From contig NZ_AULO01000008.1 of assembly GCF_000422325.1 (NCBI RefSeq), positions 1-64,000 on the forward strand: DNA of 64,000 nt, read 5' to 3'. Below, in pieces: positions 1-9,529 of the stretch (position 1 is its first letter; each line of letters opens with the position of its first letter). Source of the stretch: Marinospirillum minutulum DSM 6287. GTDB taxonomy: Bacteria; Pseudomonadota; Gammaproteobacteria; Pseudomonadales; Halomonadaceae. The notes beneath the pieces were generated by a model. It saw only the letters and a list, made by a program, of their open reading frames with translations. It did not search any database and was not told where the DNA came from. The position numbers and the translations under genes were made by a program.

Positions 1-22
1 TCGTAACAAGCTCAACTTTCAT
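1..22 (-). CDS. Start of a Phd/YefM-like antitoxin gene, cut by the window edge
   Basis: Only the first seven codons are inside the window, read leftwards from ATG at 22: MKVELVT. This start resembles, from memory, Phd/YefM-family antitoxins common in integron cassettes (MKVELVT followed by a basic stretch). A good ribosome site (AGGGTGAG) lies just upstream. A near-perfect 20-bp palindrome lies about 25 bases further up, as expected for an autoregulated toxin-antitoxin operon. The ORF begins about 70 bases after the recombination point of the preceding attC, so it would be the second cassette of the array. The family call rests on seven residues and context only. Confidence 0.45.
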
Positions 23-46
23 GGGCTCACCCTAAATCAGACTAAT

Positions 47-66
47 AGTGACACTATAGTATCACT
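47..66. promoter_or_regulatory. 20-bp near-perfect palindrome, likely antitoxin operator
   Basis: AGTGACACTATAGTATCACT reads almost identically on both strands, with one mismatched pair. It sits about 25 bases upstream of the ATG at 22 in the second cassette. Its symmetry and position suit a dimeric DNA-binding antitoxin repressing its own promoter. This is inference; the promoter elements are not independently clear. Confidence 0.5.
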
Positions 67-85
67 TTTCAGGTGGGGCAATCAC

Positions 86-155
86 AGCTAACGCCGCGCT
101 CACTGGCAAATTGAAGCGCAGCGTAAATTTGTCCAAGTGCAGCGCATTGTTATGC
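86..155 (-). other. attC: attC recombination site of the OLD-nuclease cassette
   Basis: Read on the minus strand, the site opens with R'' GCATAAC (155 to 149) and closes with R' GTTAGCT (92 to 86). Between them is about 56 bases of imperfect inverted repeat: GCGCTGCACTTGGACAAATT is partly complementary to AATTTGCCAGTGAGCGCGGC. This is the layout of an integron attC: short cores at both ends, a folded palindrome with unpaired bases, and 70 bp overall. R'' is the exact reverse complement of the GTTATGC at 1954-1948 where the cassette begins, which is the expected signature of a circularisable cassette. The stop codon of the nuclease gene overlaps R''. Confidence 0.85.
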
Positions 156-1953
156 CTCGACTTCGATGCCATACGCGAGGCTGATTTTCTGCTTCATCCC
201 CTCACTCAAAGTAAATCCTTGAGAGGTGACATGATTCAAAGCGATATAGGGCTTGCTACTACCTCCTTTTGGAAGCCCAAGCTCCTCCTCTATATCGTTA
301 ACCAAGACAAGAGATTTTCCTACGGCGGGATCGATGACATCTTCTATCTTTTGGGTAGATGTATTAGCCGAGGCAATAGCATCTGCGCCTTTTCCTTGCT
401 GATGATCACGATCATATACAGCCACATAGGGTATCTTGAATTTGTTGAGCAATTTGACATAGAGCGGAATGTTGTCTTTAGAACCACAATCAATAAGCGT
501 GTAATCATATCTAAACACCCCAATTTTTTTTGCCAGCAAAGGAAAAACAGTCTTTTCTGTAGCCCCTTCCAACAACACAACCTTGCTAGCAAAAAATAAC
601 TCGCCTCTGTCTGGATTTATCCAATAGGATAAATTGAAGTCCTTTTTTGCGTCACCTTCAAATAGATCATCCACACATTGCTTTACTGTAGTCTCATCCG
701 AACCGGTTTCTTTGGTGGCAATGTAGATTGACTTGTATCGTTCAACATCAATTAAGCCGCTAGAGTGAGTGCACAGAATGACCTGACTTCCAGACTCCGA
801 AAGATTAACGAACGAATCAAATAAGGATCGCTGTGCTTGAGGATGCAGATAAAGCTCAGGTTCCTCAAAAATAAAGTACCTGGAGTTTGATACTTTTCTT
901 GCGCCTTCGCCCTCATCGCCATTATTCGCAGCGGCTGCAATAGCTCTTTTGGCGACAACTTGGATCAGTGCAACTGTTAATGCTCTCTGTAATCCATGAC
1001 CTTTACGCTTTATATCGGTTCTTACCCCGTCATCAACCCACACTTGCGTGTTTGCTTTGAATACACTTTCAATATCTGGGGAGCTTATCTCAATATCAAC
1101 TCTTGCCCCCCATGTAACCAATTCTGTCGCGAGTTCTTCTTCAAAATCCGAAAGCTGCTTAGGCCGCCCTTCATTTACATTGCCATCTTTGTCTTTCTTA
1201 TTCAGTGTTTCGAAAAGCTTCCCTAAATTTTCTTTAGTTGTCTTCCATTCATCGTTGCTTTCTGACATTAATGCTACAACGTCGGAATACATTTTTCCGA
1301 AGACGCTAGAATCTTTTGAAGTAAAGTCGTCAGACGCTTCCTTGACTGCAGGAATGAAGTATACCTCCCCGAATATTCCACTAGCGACAGACTTTAGACC
1401 TAGAAAATTTGTAGCCTCAAGCTCATAGCTAAACTTTATTGCATCTCGATTTTGTTGAATGTAGGCAGCCTGAGCATTAACAATATCTTGCTTTGAAATT
1501 CTTCCTGTAGCAGGGATAAATGGATGAAATTGAAGACTGCTGGCCAACTCTCTTTTTGTGTATGCGCTAGCATTTGCCTCTTGGAGCCATTCTTCTGTAG
1601 GGTTTTCGATATAACCACGATACTCAAAGCTACCGCCTAAGTACGCTGTTTTTCTAACTACAATTTTGCCTTCGGAGGTTAAATATTTTTTGAAGGTTGT
1701 ATTGTCAGATTCATCTAGGCATCCAAACTGCAATTCAACAAATAATTCCGTGGAGCCTTTATGAAAATCCAAATCATGATGCTTAATTTCACCGAAGAAA
1801 AACAATATTGAAGACAATAAGTTTGATTTTCCGTGATTGTTTTGACCAATTATCACCATCAAGTCCTGTGCATAGATGACTTGATCCTTTATTGATCTCC
1901 AATTTTTTATTGTTATTTTCTCGATCTTCACGATTCTTCCTTAAAAGGCATAA
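92..1953 (-). mobile_element. Integron gene cassette carrying an OLD-family nuclease
   Basis: The cassette runs from the TTATGC after the G at 1954 to the G of R' at 92, which is 1,862 bp. It holds a single ORF. The ORF starts about 22 bases inside the cassette behind a good ribosome site and ends inside the attC. The orientation is away from a divergent integrase remnant at 2264, as expected for the first cassette after attI. The cassette is long compared with common integron cassettes of under 1 kb. Chromosomal integrons are known to carry phage-defence cassettes, so an OLD nuclease fits as cargo. Confidence 0.8.
150..1931 (-). CDS. OLD-family ATP-dependent nuclease (AAA + TOPRIM), cassette-borne
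   Basis: This 593-residue protein has an N-terminal SMC/ABC-type ATPase split by an insert, and a C-terminal TOPRIM nuclease domain. Visible motifs are Walker A GQNNHGKS (29-36), a signature-like KGHGLQRAL (310-318), Walker B YFIFEEPELYLHP (352-364) and an H-loop CTHS (387-390). TOPRIM motifs are LLEGATEK (glutamate 455) and YDRDH (Asp507, Asp509). OLD proteins are ATP-regulated DNA nucleases, and relatives act in phage exclusion (P2 Old, Gabija GajA). The start is GTG, with AAGGAAG four bases upstream. No GajB-like helicase is next to it, so it appears to be a stand-alone (class 1-like) OLD or a partner-less one. A defence role is inferred. Confidence 0.88.
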   Translation of the reverse strand: MKIEKITIKNWRSIKDQVIYAQDLMVIIGQNNHGKSNLLSSILFFFGEIKHHDLDFHKGSTELFVELQFGCLDESDNTTFKKYLTSEGKIVVRKTAYLGGSFEYRGYIENPTEEWLQEANASAYTKRELASSLQFHPFIPATGRISKQDIVNAQAAYIQQNRDAIKFSYELEATNFLGLKSVASGIFGEVYFIPAVKEASDDFTSKDSSVFGKMYSDVVALMSESNDEWKTTKENLGKLFETLNKKDKDGNVNEGRPKQLSDFEEELATELVTWGARVDIEISSPDIESVFKANTQVWVDDGVRTDIKRKGHGLQRALTVALIQVVAKRAIAAAANNGDEGEGARKVSNSRYFIFEEPELYLHPQAQRSLFDSFVNLSESGSQVILCTHSSGLIDVERYKSIYIATKETGSDETTVKQCVDDLFEGDAKKDFNLSYWINPDRGELFFASKVVLLEGATEKTVFPLLAKKIGVFRYDYTLIDCGSKDNIPLYVKLLNKFKIPYVAVYDRDHQQGKGADAIASANTSTQKIEDVIDPAVGKSLVLVNDIEEELGLPKGGSSKPYIALNHVTSQGFTLSEGMKQKISLAYGIEVEA

Positions 1954-2226
1954 CAGCGTATTAGTAAGCATGCTCATTTTGCAGCTTTTGTTTACTTACT
2001 AAAAACTAATATATAACCCTGAATGCTAAAGATTTTACCAGAAAAAACAAGCTAACCTTTAGTTACAATTCAAGCACGCCGCCTATCCCGCTCACTGCAT
2101 GCACACTATCCTACTCTATAATTCTGTAAGCATCTGTTTCTTAAAGCTTTAAATAAATATCTAGCAGAAGATTGAGCAGGGTCAAGGTTTAAAACAGGCA
2201 CATTTCAAAATATCAACCAAAATAGA
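1954..2226. other. attI: Probable attI region between integrase remnant and first cassette
   Basis: This is an AT-rich, gene-free stretch between the divergent integrase start (2264) and the first cassette. Its left border is the core GTTATGC (minus strand, 1954 to 1948), preceded by sequence that does not fold like an attC, so it is better explained as attI. The cassette promoter (Pc) should lie here or in the integrase 5' end, but I could not assign convincing -35 and -10 boxes. Nothing else is recognisable in this stretch. Confidence 0.5.
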
Positions 2227-2242
2227 CTGTATAAATAAACAG
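2227..2242 (+). promoter_or_regulatory. LexA (SOS) box upstream of the integrase remnant
   Basis: CTGTATAAATAAACAG matches the CTG-N10-CAG pattern with an AT-rich core. It lies 21 bases before the integrase ATG. Control of integron integrases by LexA is established for several integrons. The site is still intact although the gene behind it is truncated. Confidence 0.75.
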
Positions 2243-2263
2243 CTATATTAAAAGGTGGTATTT

Positions 2264-2431
2264 ATGTTGAAAAGCCCATTTTTAAACTCGATACGTATGG
2301 ATTTGCGTCAAAAAGGTTATGCGCTTAAAACTGAAAAAACTTACTTGTATTGGATTAAATACTTTATTTTATTTCATAAAAAACAGCATCCTCAGAATTT
2401 AGGTAATTTAGAAATGCTTAAGCTTTTAACC
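2264..2431 (+). pseudogene. intI: Truncated integron integrase (IntI), N-terminal remnant
   Basis: From ATG 2264 the reading frame gives about 55 residues: MLKSPFLNSIR, then KGYALKTEKTYLYWIKYFI, LFHKKQHPQNLG and NLEMLKL. This is the SAM-like N-terminal core-binding domain of IntI tyrosine recombinases (pattern: KSPFL at the start, TEKTYLYWI, FHKKQHP). The similarity stops abruptly next to the purT stop codon at 2432. The frame then runs about 20 codons into antisense purT before stopping at 2491. The whole catalytic domain (R-H-R-Y) is absent, so the gene is dead. It is divergent from the cassette, as normal for integrons, with AAGGTGG upstream as ribosome site. It probably arose by a deletion joining the integron platform to the purT 3' end. 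Confidence 0.85.
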
Positions 2432-3613
2432 CTAAAAACTCACCTTCACTGCTGCGGCACTTCTACTGGCTTTTTCTTTTGCTGCTTCTAGTGTATCAGC
2501 CAGTGCTAAAGCCACGCCCATTCTGCGGCTGCCGTTGATATCGGGTTTGCCGAATAAACGTAGTTGGGTGTCTGGTTCTGCTAGGGCTTGTTGCAGGTTG
2601 CCAAAAGTGGTGGTGTTAGATTTACCTTCAGGAAGTATCACTGCTGATGCGGCTGGGCCGTATTGGCGAATATTTGGAATGGGCAGATCTAAAATTGCGC
2701 GGGCATGTAACGCAAATTCAGATAAATTCTGTGAAATAAGCGTCACCAAACCAGTATCGTGCGGTCTGGGTGACACTTCACTAAACAACACTTCATCACC
2801 ACGAATAAACAGTTCGACCCCAAATACGCCCTGCCCACCTAAAGCCGTGGTTACTTTTTCTGCTATTTGCTGTGAAGTTTTTAAGGCGGTTTCACTCATG
2901 GGTTGTGGCTGCCAAGAAGTACGGTAATCGCCGTCTTCCTGCAAATGGCCGATAGGTTCACAAAAGCTGACGCCACCCACATGGCGCACTGTCAGCAGGG
3001 TAATTTCATAATCAAAGCCTACAAAGCCTTCAACTATTACCTTGCCACCACCGGCACGGCCACCTTCTTGGGCATAATGCCAAGCCGCCTCTATTTGGTC
3101 TGCATTTTTTAGTGTGCTTTGGCCTTTGCCTGAAGAACTCATAATCGGCTTTACCACACAGGGCATACCAATTTGGGCAACTGCGGTTTTAAAATCGGCC
3201 AAGTTGTCGGCAAAACGGTAGGGCGAAGTTGCAATGTTTAATTCTTCTGCAACTAAGCGGCGTATGCCTTCACGGTTCATGGTCAGTTGCGTAGCACGAG
3301 CGCTAGGAATGACCTTAAAACCTTCTTGTTCTAATTCTGCCAAGGTGTCAGTGGCTAGGGCCTCAATTTCTGGAACTATCAGGTGTGGTTTTTCTAATTC
3401 AATAACCTTTCTTAATGCAGCACCATCTAGCATTGAAATTACGTGCGAACGGTGGGCTACCTGCATGGCGGGTGCGTTGGCGTAGCGGTCAACCACTATC
3501 ACTTCAACACCTAGGCGTTGTAATTCAATGACTACTTCTTTGCCTAGTTCGCCACCACCACAAAGTAGAACGCGGGTAGCACTGCTAGAAAGTGGAGTTC
3601 CTAAGGTTGGCAT
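2432..3613 (-). CDS. purT: Formate-dependent phosphoribosylglycinamide formyltransferase 2
   Basis: PurT makes formyl-GAR from GAR, formate and ATP in purine synthesis, bypassing the folate-dependent PurN step. The 393-residue product matches the usual length (E. coli about 392). It is an ATP-grasp enzyme: N-terminal [19 protein letters not shown] nucleotide-binding fold, central [15 protein letters not shown] and the ATP-grasp [13 protein letters not shown] segment. The ATG at 3613 is chosen over a start 20 codons further up because it has an AAAGGA ribosome site and the longer form would overlap potI. It follows potI by 4 bases, so it is probably the last gene of the polyamine transporter operon. 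Its 3' end abuts the integrase remnant with no terminator visible. Confidence 0.95.
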   Translation of the reverse strand: MPTLGTPLSSSATRVLLCGGGELGKEVVIELQRLGVEVIVVDRYANAPAMQVAHRSHVISMLDGAALRKVIELEKPHLIVPEIEALATDTLAELEQEGFKVIPSARATQLTMNREGIRRLVAEELNIATSPYRFADNLADFKTAVAQIGMPCVVKPIMSSSGKGQSTLKNADQIEAAWHYAQEGGRAGGGKVIVEGFVGFDYEITLLTVRHVGGVSFCEPIGHLQEDGDYRTSWQPQPMSETALKTSQQIAEKVTTALGGQGVFGVELFIRGDEVLFSEVSPRPHDTGLVTLISQNLSEFALHARAILDLPIPNIRQYGPAASAVILPEGKSNTTTFGNLQQALAEPDTQLRLFGKPDINGSRRMGVALALADTLEAAKEKASRSAAAVKVSF

Positions 3614-3617
3614 GGGG

Positions 3618-4454
3618 TTATCCTTTATAGGTTTTGAACTTGTGTAGGGCTTTTTTGCGTTTTTCTTCGGCACGGCGGGTAAAAAACCACAACAGGAAGG
3701 TAATGACTGAAATAAACAGCAGTATTAAGCTAGCTATGGCATTAATTTCGGGTTTAACACCCATGCGTACCGCTGAGAAAATTTCCATCGGTAAGGTGGT
3801 GGAACCTGGGCCAGAAACAAAGCTTGCCAATACCAAGTCATCTAACGACAGGGCAAAAGACATCATCGCGCCAGCCGCTAAAGAAGGTGCAATCATTGGC
3901 AGGGTAATTAAAAAAAACACCTTCCAAGGTTTGGCACCTAAATCCATCGCTGCTTCTTCCATCGAACGATCAATTTCTCTTAACCGAGCCGATACCACCA
4001 CTGAAACATAGGCTGTACAAAAGGTGGTGTGGGCTATCCAAATGGTCACTACACCCCTTTCCATTGGCCAGCCAATCAGTTGTGCCATGGCTACAAAAAG
4101 CAGTAATAAGGACAAACCGGTAATCACTTCGGGCATAACCAAAGGTGCTGTTACCATGCCGCCAAATAGCGTGCGGCCTTTAAACTGCCCAATACGTGTT
4201 AGCACCAAAGCGGCTAAAGTTCCCAAGGCTGTTGCAGCTATGGCTGTGTAGCTGGCAATTTCTAAAGAGCGCAATACCGCATTCATTAGCTGGGTATTGT
4301 CTAATAAACCGGCATACCATTTAGTTGACCAACCACCCCAAACGGTCACTAGGCGTGAAGCATTAAAAGAATAAATCACTAAAATTAGCATGGGCAGGTA
4401 AATAAAGGTTAAACCTGCAAAGAGCATAAAGCGTGAAAAACGAAAACTGGTCAT
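3618..4454 (-). CDS. potI: Putrescine ABC transporter, inner membrane permease PotI
   Basis: This 278-residue binding-protein-dependent permease has about six membrane segments. The EAA loop is visible as [21 protein letters not shown], which docks onto the PotG ATPase. It is the second permease of the putrescine importer. It starts directly after the potH stop and is followed 4 bases later by purT. Family assignment comes from the complete potFGHI order; the exact polyamine specificity is inferred. Confidence 0.92.
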   Translation of the reverse strand: MTSFRFSRFMLFAGLTFIYLPMLILVIYSFNASRLVTVWGGWSTKWYAGLLDNTQLMNAVLRSLEIASYTAIAATALGTLAALVLTRIGQFKGRTLFGGMVTAPLVMPEVITGLSLLLLFVAMAQLIGWPMERGVVTIWIAHTTFCTAYVSVVVSARLREIDRSMEEAAMDLGAKPWKVFFLITLPMIAPSLAAGAMMSFALSLDDLVLASFVSGPGSTTLPMEIFSAVRMGVKPEINAIASLILLFISVITFLLWFFTRRAEEKRKKALHKFKTYKG

Positions 4455-5366
4455 TTATTTGCCCTCCAGTTCACGCGCTTGGTTACGGTTAAATAAAATA
4501 ATGGGAATAATTAACAGCAACAGCATAATCACTGCCAAAGAAGAGGCTACGGGCCAATCACGGTTATTAAAGAATTCCTGCCACAGCACCTTGCCTATCA
4601 TCAAGGTTTCAGGGCCACCCAATAGCTCTGGAATAACAAACTCCCCCACTACTGGAATAAATACCAACATACTGCCAGCTATCATGCCGCTTTTAGATAA
4701 GGGCAAAGTAATCTTCCAGAAAGCGGTTAGGCTTTTAGCACCTAAGTCTGAGGCTGCTTCTAGAAGTGATAAATCGTGCTTAACCAAGTTGGCATAGAGC
4801 GGCAATACCATAAATGGCAGGTAGGCATAAACAATGCCGATATACACAGCAATGTTGGTATTTAGAATTTGTACTGGCTCGTTAACAATGCCCAGCCACA
4901 TAAGGGTGTTATTTAATAGGCCGTTATTGCTTAAAATACCCATCCAAGCATAAACACGAATTAGCAAAGCAGTCCAAGTTGGCATCATCACTAACAAAAG
5001 CCAAACGGGGCGCATTTGTTTGTCAGAACGGGCAATGGCATAGGCCATAGGGTAGCCCACTAGCAAACACAGCAGGGTGCTGAAAAATGCAATTTTTAGC
5101 GAGCCTAAATAAGCCGCTAAGTACAACCCATCTTCGCTTAGCAATACATAGTTACCAAAATTTAGCAGCACCGTTAATTGGTTATCTGCCCAAGCGGTTA
5201 GGCTGGTATAGGGCGGAATCGCGATATCGGCTTCGGCAAAACTAATTTTGATAATAATGGCAAAGGGTAAAAGGAAAAATAACAGCATCCAGAAAAAAGG
5301 CACGCCAATCACTGCATGGCGGCCTTTGGGCAGCAATCCGAGCAATTTATTGCCTAGTTTTTTCAT
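4455..5366 (-). CDS. potH: Putrescine ABC transporter, inner membrane permease PotH
   Basis: This 303-residue multispanning permease has an N-terminal cytoplasmic stretch, a first membrane segment near residues 19-42, and an EAA-type loop (LEAASDLGAKSLTAFWKITLP). It forms the heterodimeric channel with PotI. Its start overlaps the end of potG by 4 bases and its stop abuts potI, so the three genes are translationally linked. Confidence 0.93.
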   Translation of the reverse strand: MKKLGNKLLGLLPKGRHAVIGVPFFWMLLFFLLPFAIIIKISFAEADIAIPPYTSLTAWADNQLTVLLNFGNYVLLSEDGLYLAAYLGSLKIAFFSTLLCLLVGYPMAYAIARSDKQMRPVWLLLVMMPTWTALLIRVYAWMGILSNNGLLNNTLMWLGIVNEPVQILNTNIAVYIGIVYAYLPFMVLPLYANLVKHDLSLLEAASDLGAKSLTAFWKITLPLSKSGMIAGSMLVFIPVVGEFVIPELLGGPETLMIGKVLWQEFFNNRDWPVASSLAVIMLLLLIIPIILFNRNQARELEGK

Positions 5367-6514
5367 GATTGAAATACCACGCCACTGTCGTCAACCCAAT
5401 GCACATAAACCTGATCGTCCCAAGTGGGGCGTTTTACGTTACGTTCTGAATTAGCTATAAAGGCTTGCACTATACTGCCAGATTTAAGTTGTACGTGATA
5501 AACCGAATGACCACCCAAATAGGCAATATCATGCACTAGGCCTTGCGCCCAGTTATAATCTTGGTGTTCTAGTTCTGGTGGCTCGCTACTCAATAATAGC
5601 TTTTCAGGGCGCAGTGCAAAGGTGACCTGTTTATTTTCTGCCAAGCTGGTAATACCATGACCTATATAAATGGGGCGTTCTAGCTGGGCACAAGCAATCA
5701 CTGCATGGTCAGAATCATCGGCAATAATTTCACCATCAAATAAATTCACATTACCAATAAACTCACAGACTAAACGGCTGGCCGGTGTTTCATAAATATC
5801 CATCGGGCTACCCACCTGGGCTATCCAGCCTTGGTGCATAATGGCAATGCGTTCGGCCATGGTCATGGCTTCTTCTTGGTCGTGGGTTACCATTACGCAG
5901 GTAACACCGACTCGCTCAATAATTTCGACTAGCTCTAGCTGCATTTGTGAGCGCAGTTTTTTATCCAGCGCACCCATCGGCTCATCTAAAAGTAATAGCT
6001 TAGGGCGTTTAGCCAAGGAGCGTGCCAAGGCCACCCGCTGACGCTGACCACCTGAAAGCTGATGGGGCTTGCGCTTGGCATACTGAGTCATGTGCACCAG
6101 TTTCAGCATTTCTGCGACGCGTTCAGTAATTTCATCTTTAGGTAGGCGATCTTGCTTAAGGCCAAAGGCAATGTTTTGCTCAACCGTCATGTGCGGAAAT
6201 AAAGCATAAGACTGGAACATCATGTTTATCTGACGTTCGTAAGGCGGCAGCTTAGTAATATCCACGCCATCCAACCAAATGCGCCCTTCGCTAGGCATTT
6301 CAAAACCGGCCAGCATGCGTAGTAAGGTCGATTTTCCCGAACCAGAGCCACCCAAGAGTGCAAAAATTTCACCCTTATTAATTTCAAGCGTGACTTCATC
6401 AACGGCTAGGGTTTCATCAAAGTACTTAGTAACCCGCTCAATTTTAACTAACACGTCTTTTGGCTTTTGCATGTTAGCCAGTGCTTTTTTATAAGCGCCC
6501 GAAGCTAGTGCCAT
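5363..6514 (-). CDS. potG: Putrescine ABC transporter ATPase PotG
   Basis: This ABC ATPase of 383 residues energises PotHI. It has Walker A GGSGSGKST, a Q-loop MMFQSYALFPHM, signature LSGGQRQRVALARSLA, Walker B LLLLDEPMGALD, H-loop VMVTHDQEEA, and a C-terminal TOBE-type regulatory region. I take the ATG at 6514 rather than a TTG four codons upstream because GGAG lies six bases before it. A strong hairpin-plus-T-tract lies directly before the ribosome site, so its expression may be set by read-through from potF. Confidence 0.95.
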   Translation of the reverse strand: MALASGAYKKALANMQKPKDVLVKIERVTKYFDETLAVDEVTLEINKGEIFALLGGSGSGKSTLLRMLAGFEMPSEGRIWLDGVDITKLPPYERQINMMFQSYALFPHMTVEQNIAFGLKQDRLPKDEITERVAEMLKLVHMTQYAKRKPHQLSGGQRQRVALARSLAKRPKLLLLDEPMGALDKKLRSQMQLELVEIIERVGVTCVMVTHDQEEAMTMAERIAIMHQGWIAQVGSPMDIYETPASRLVCEFIGNVNLFDGEIIADDSDHAVIACAQLERPIYIGHGITSLAENKQVTFALRPEKLLLSSEPPELEHQDYNWAQGLVHDIAYLGGHSVYHVQLKSGSIVQAFIANSERNVKRPTWDDQVYVHWVDDSGVVFQS

Positions 6515-6524
6515 AGAGTTCTCC

Positions 6525-6557
6525 AAAAAAGAAAGCCCAGCTAAGAAGCTGAGCTTT
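6525..6557 (-). terminator. Intra-operon terminator/attenuator between potF and potG
   Basis: On the minus strand an 11-bp stem (AAAGCTCAGCT / AGCTGGGCTTT, one G-U pair) with a four-base loop is followed by C and six T. It sits after the upstream potF stop and runs into the potG ribosome site. This would let the binding protein be made in excess over the membrane complex, a common arrangement in ABC importers. A processing-stable 3' hairpin is the alternative. Confidence 0.75.
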
Positions 6558-6575
6558 TAATCTTAATAAATAAAA

Positions 6576-7712
<1,137 letters not shown>

Positions 7713-7725
7713 CTAATTTTGAAGT

Positions 7726-7745
7726 GGGCCGCCTTTTAGCAGCCC
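7726..7745 (-). other. Intergenic hairpin between the two potF genes
   Basis: GGGCTGC / GCGGCCC form a 7-bp stem (one G-U) with a six-base loop on the minus strand between the two binding-protein genes. No T-run follows, so it is not a standard terminator. It could stabilise the 3' end of the upstream potF message. Weak call. Confidence 0.3.
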
Positions 7746-7776
7746 AAGGTTTTGAGTAGAACAAATTGAATTTTTG

Positions 7777-8871
7777 CTACTTGCCCGATTTGATTTTTGT
7801 CCAACTGCGGGTTAGCAAGCGCTGTGTTTTAGCTGAAAAGTCAGGAAAGGTATAGAGCTTACTCATTAATTCTGCAGGTGGATAAATACCTGGATCAGTG
7901 CGTATGCCTTCCTCAACTAAGGGGGTTGCTTGGTCGTTAGCGTTAGGAAACTGTAAGTAGTTAGTTAAGTTTGCCATCACCTGAGGTTCTAGCAAATAGT
8001 TAATAAACTCGTGCGCTTCTTTAACATTTTTGGCATCTTTAGGAATAGCGACCATATCAAAGAAAGTACCGGCACCTTCTTGTGGAATATTATAAGCAAC
8101 ACGCACCTTACCTTTACCTTCTTCAGCACGTGCTTTACTTTGATAAATATCACCCGAATAACCTACAGCAACACAAATATTGCCACTAGCTAAGTCTGAA
8201 ATGTACTTAGATGAATGAAAATAAGTGACATAAGGGCGAATGCTTAACAACAGAGCTTCAGCCTGTTTAATATGCTCAGGGTTTTCACTGTCTGTCGGCA
8301 AACCTAAGTAATGCATAGCTGTTGGAATTATCTCTGTAGGAGAATCCAAAACAGCTACGCCACATTCCTGTAGTTTTTTGATATTTTCAGGCTTAAAAAT
8401 CACATCCCAAGAGTCAACAGCTTGGTCGCCTAAAGCCGCTTTCACCTTATCAACATTATAACCAATACCAATCGAACCCCACATGTAGGGAATAGAATAC
8501 TGATTACCGGCATCGCTGACTTCTAGCGTGCGTAATAAGTCTTTATTTAGGTTGCTCCAACCCGTTAGCTGGCTTTTATCTAGTTTTTGGTAAACCCCAG
8601 CTTTAATTTGCTTGGCTAAAAAAGGGTTAGAAGGCACAACTATATCGTAGCCAGAGCGCCCAGAAAGCAGCTTAGCTTCTAGCACTTCGTTGCTGTCGTA
8701 CACATCAAAAACCACCTTGATGCCGGTTTGCTTTTCAAAGTTGCTAATTGTGTCAGGTGCTACATAGTCTGACCAATGGTAAACATTGAGTTGACGTTGC
8801 TCAGCTTGCACACCTAAAGCTACAGCCATGCTTAAAGCAGTGGCCAATAACATTTGCTTAGTTTTTTTCAC
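7777..8871 (-). CDS. potF: Periplasmic putrescine-binding protein (PotF paralogue 2)
   Basis: This 364-residue protein has a signal peptide [19 protein letters not shown] ending at VQA, then [40 protein letters not shown] and a terminal [12 protein letters not shown] choose the GTG at 8871, preceded by AAGGAG with eight-base spacing. An upstream in-frame start would add 43 residues with an extra hydrophobic segment and has no better support. It is the first gene of the pot operon, and the other potF copy follows 76 bases later. The two copies may differ in ligand (putrescine, spermidine or agmatine), which cannot be told from sequence alone. Confidence 0.92.
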   Translation of the reverse strand: MKKTKQMLLATALSMAVALGVQAEQRQLNVYHWSDYVAPDTISNFEKQTGIKVVFDVYDSNEVLEAKLLSGRSGYDIVVPSNPFLAKQIKAGVYQKLDKSQLTGWSNLNKDLLRTLEVSDAGNQYSIPYMWGSIGIGYNVDKVKAALGDQAVDSWDVIFKPENIKKLQECGVAVLDSPTEIIPTAMHYLGLPTDSENPEHIKQAEALLLSIRPYVTYFHSSKYISDLASGNICVAVGYSGDIYQSKARAEEGKGKVRVAYNIPQEGAGTFFDMVAIPKDAKNVKEAHEFINYLLEPQVMANLTNYLQFPNANDQATPLVEEGIRTDPGIYPPAELMSKLYTFPDFSAKTQRLLTRSWTKIKSGK

Positions 8872-9013
8872 TTGCACAGCTCCTTTAATACTTAGGTTAA
8901 TAACAACAATAAAAAGCCATAGGGCTAAGGCAAAAGCCTTTTTCCAATTCAAAGCAGGTAAAACAGTTAGATGTAAGTGGTAACAAAGCTTGCTTAGCAA
9001 GGGTTAGCCGGTG

Positions 9014-9529
9014 TTAGTTTTCAGGACAATCAGGTTCAGAACATTCTTCTAGTGCTTGCACTACACTTTTAAACACTTCTTTATTGCGCTCATTCATCGA
9101 CATTAAAGTTAGGTGTGCATCAAGTACCTGAGCTTTAATGTGCTCTTCTGAACCCGCTAGCTGAGGTACTTCGTGGAGTTCCTGGCTAGTTGTTAGTGGT
9201 TGTTTAAGCAAAATAAAGTACTGACGAAAACCCATGGACTCTAACAAAAGGGTAATGTCTTGGTTAGGCGAGATAATACTCGGTTGTGCCAGCCCATTGC
9301 TAGAGGCTTGCACCGCTATTTTTGCTAATAACCCTAAAGTGGTGCTATCTAGGTTTTCGGTTTGTGATAAATCAATAATAAAGCTATTGATTTCTTTGTC
9401 TGCAAAAATGCGTTCTAACAGCTTATCTAAGGTGCAACAAAGCGTTAGTCGTACATCACCCACTAGCTTCAGTATAAAGGTGTGCTGCGACTTAGCCGAC
9501 AGCAACTTACCTGTATGCATATTTAACAA
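9014..9529 (-). CDS. STAS-domain anti-sigma factor antagonist
   Basis: This 171-residue protein has a STAS fold over roughly residues 10-110. The conserved phosphorylation loop appears as IIDLSQTENLDSTTLGLLAKI, where the serine in LDS is the usual regulatory phospho-site. A C-terminal extension with four cysteines/acidic residues (ECSEPDCPEN) is unassigned. Its start overlaps the end of the PP2C phosphatase gene by 7 bases, so the phosphatase is its likely partner. By analogy with HsbR/HsbA-type partner switches it may regulate an anti-sigma factor encoded elsewhere. No kinase is adjacent. Confidence 0.85.
   Translation of the reverse strand: MLNMHTGKLLSAKSQHTFILKLVGDVRLTLCCTLDKLLERIFADKEINSFIIDLSQTENLDSTTLGLLAKIAVQASSNGLAQPSIISPNQDITLLLESMGFRQYFILLKQPLTTSQELHEVPQLAGSEEHIKAQVLDAHLTLMSMNERNKEVFKSVVQALEECSEPDCPEN

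Noticed and set aside
111-599. 162-residue plus-strand ORF over the OLD nuclease gene
   Set aside because: Antisense shadow of a well-supported gene; no ribosome site and no recognisable motif.
2432-2491. Extension of the integrase frame beyond 2431
   Set aside because: It only reads antisense purT and ends by chance; not part of IntI.
3614-3673. Longer purT start with 20 extra residues
   Set aside because: Would overlap potI, lacks a better ribosome site, and exceeds the family length.
8872-9000. 43-residue N-terminal extension of the first potF
   Set aside because: The GTG at 8871 has AAGGAG at the right spacing and gives a clean signal peptide.
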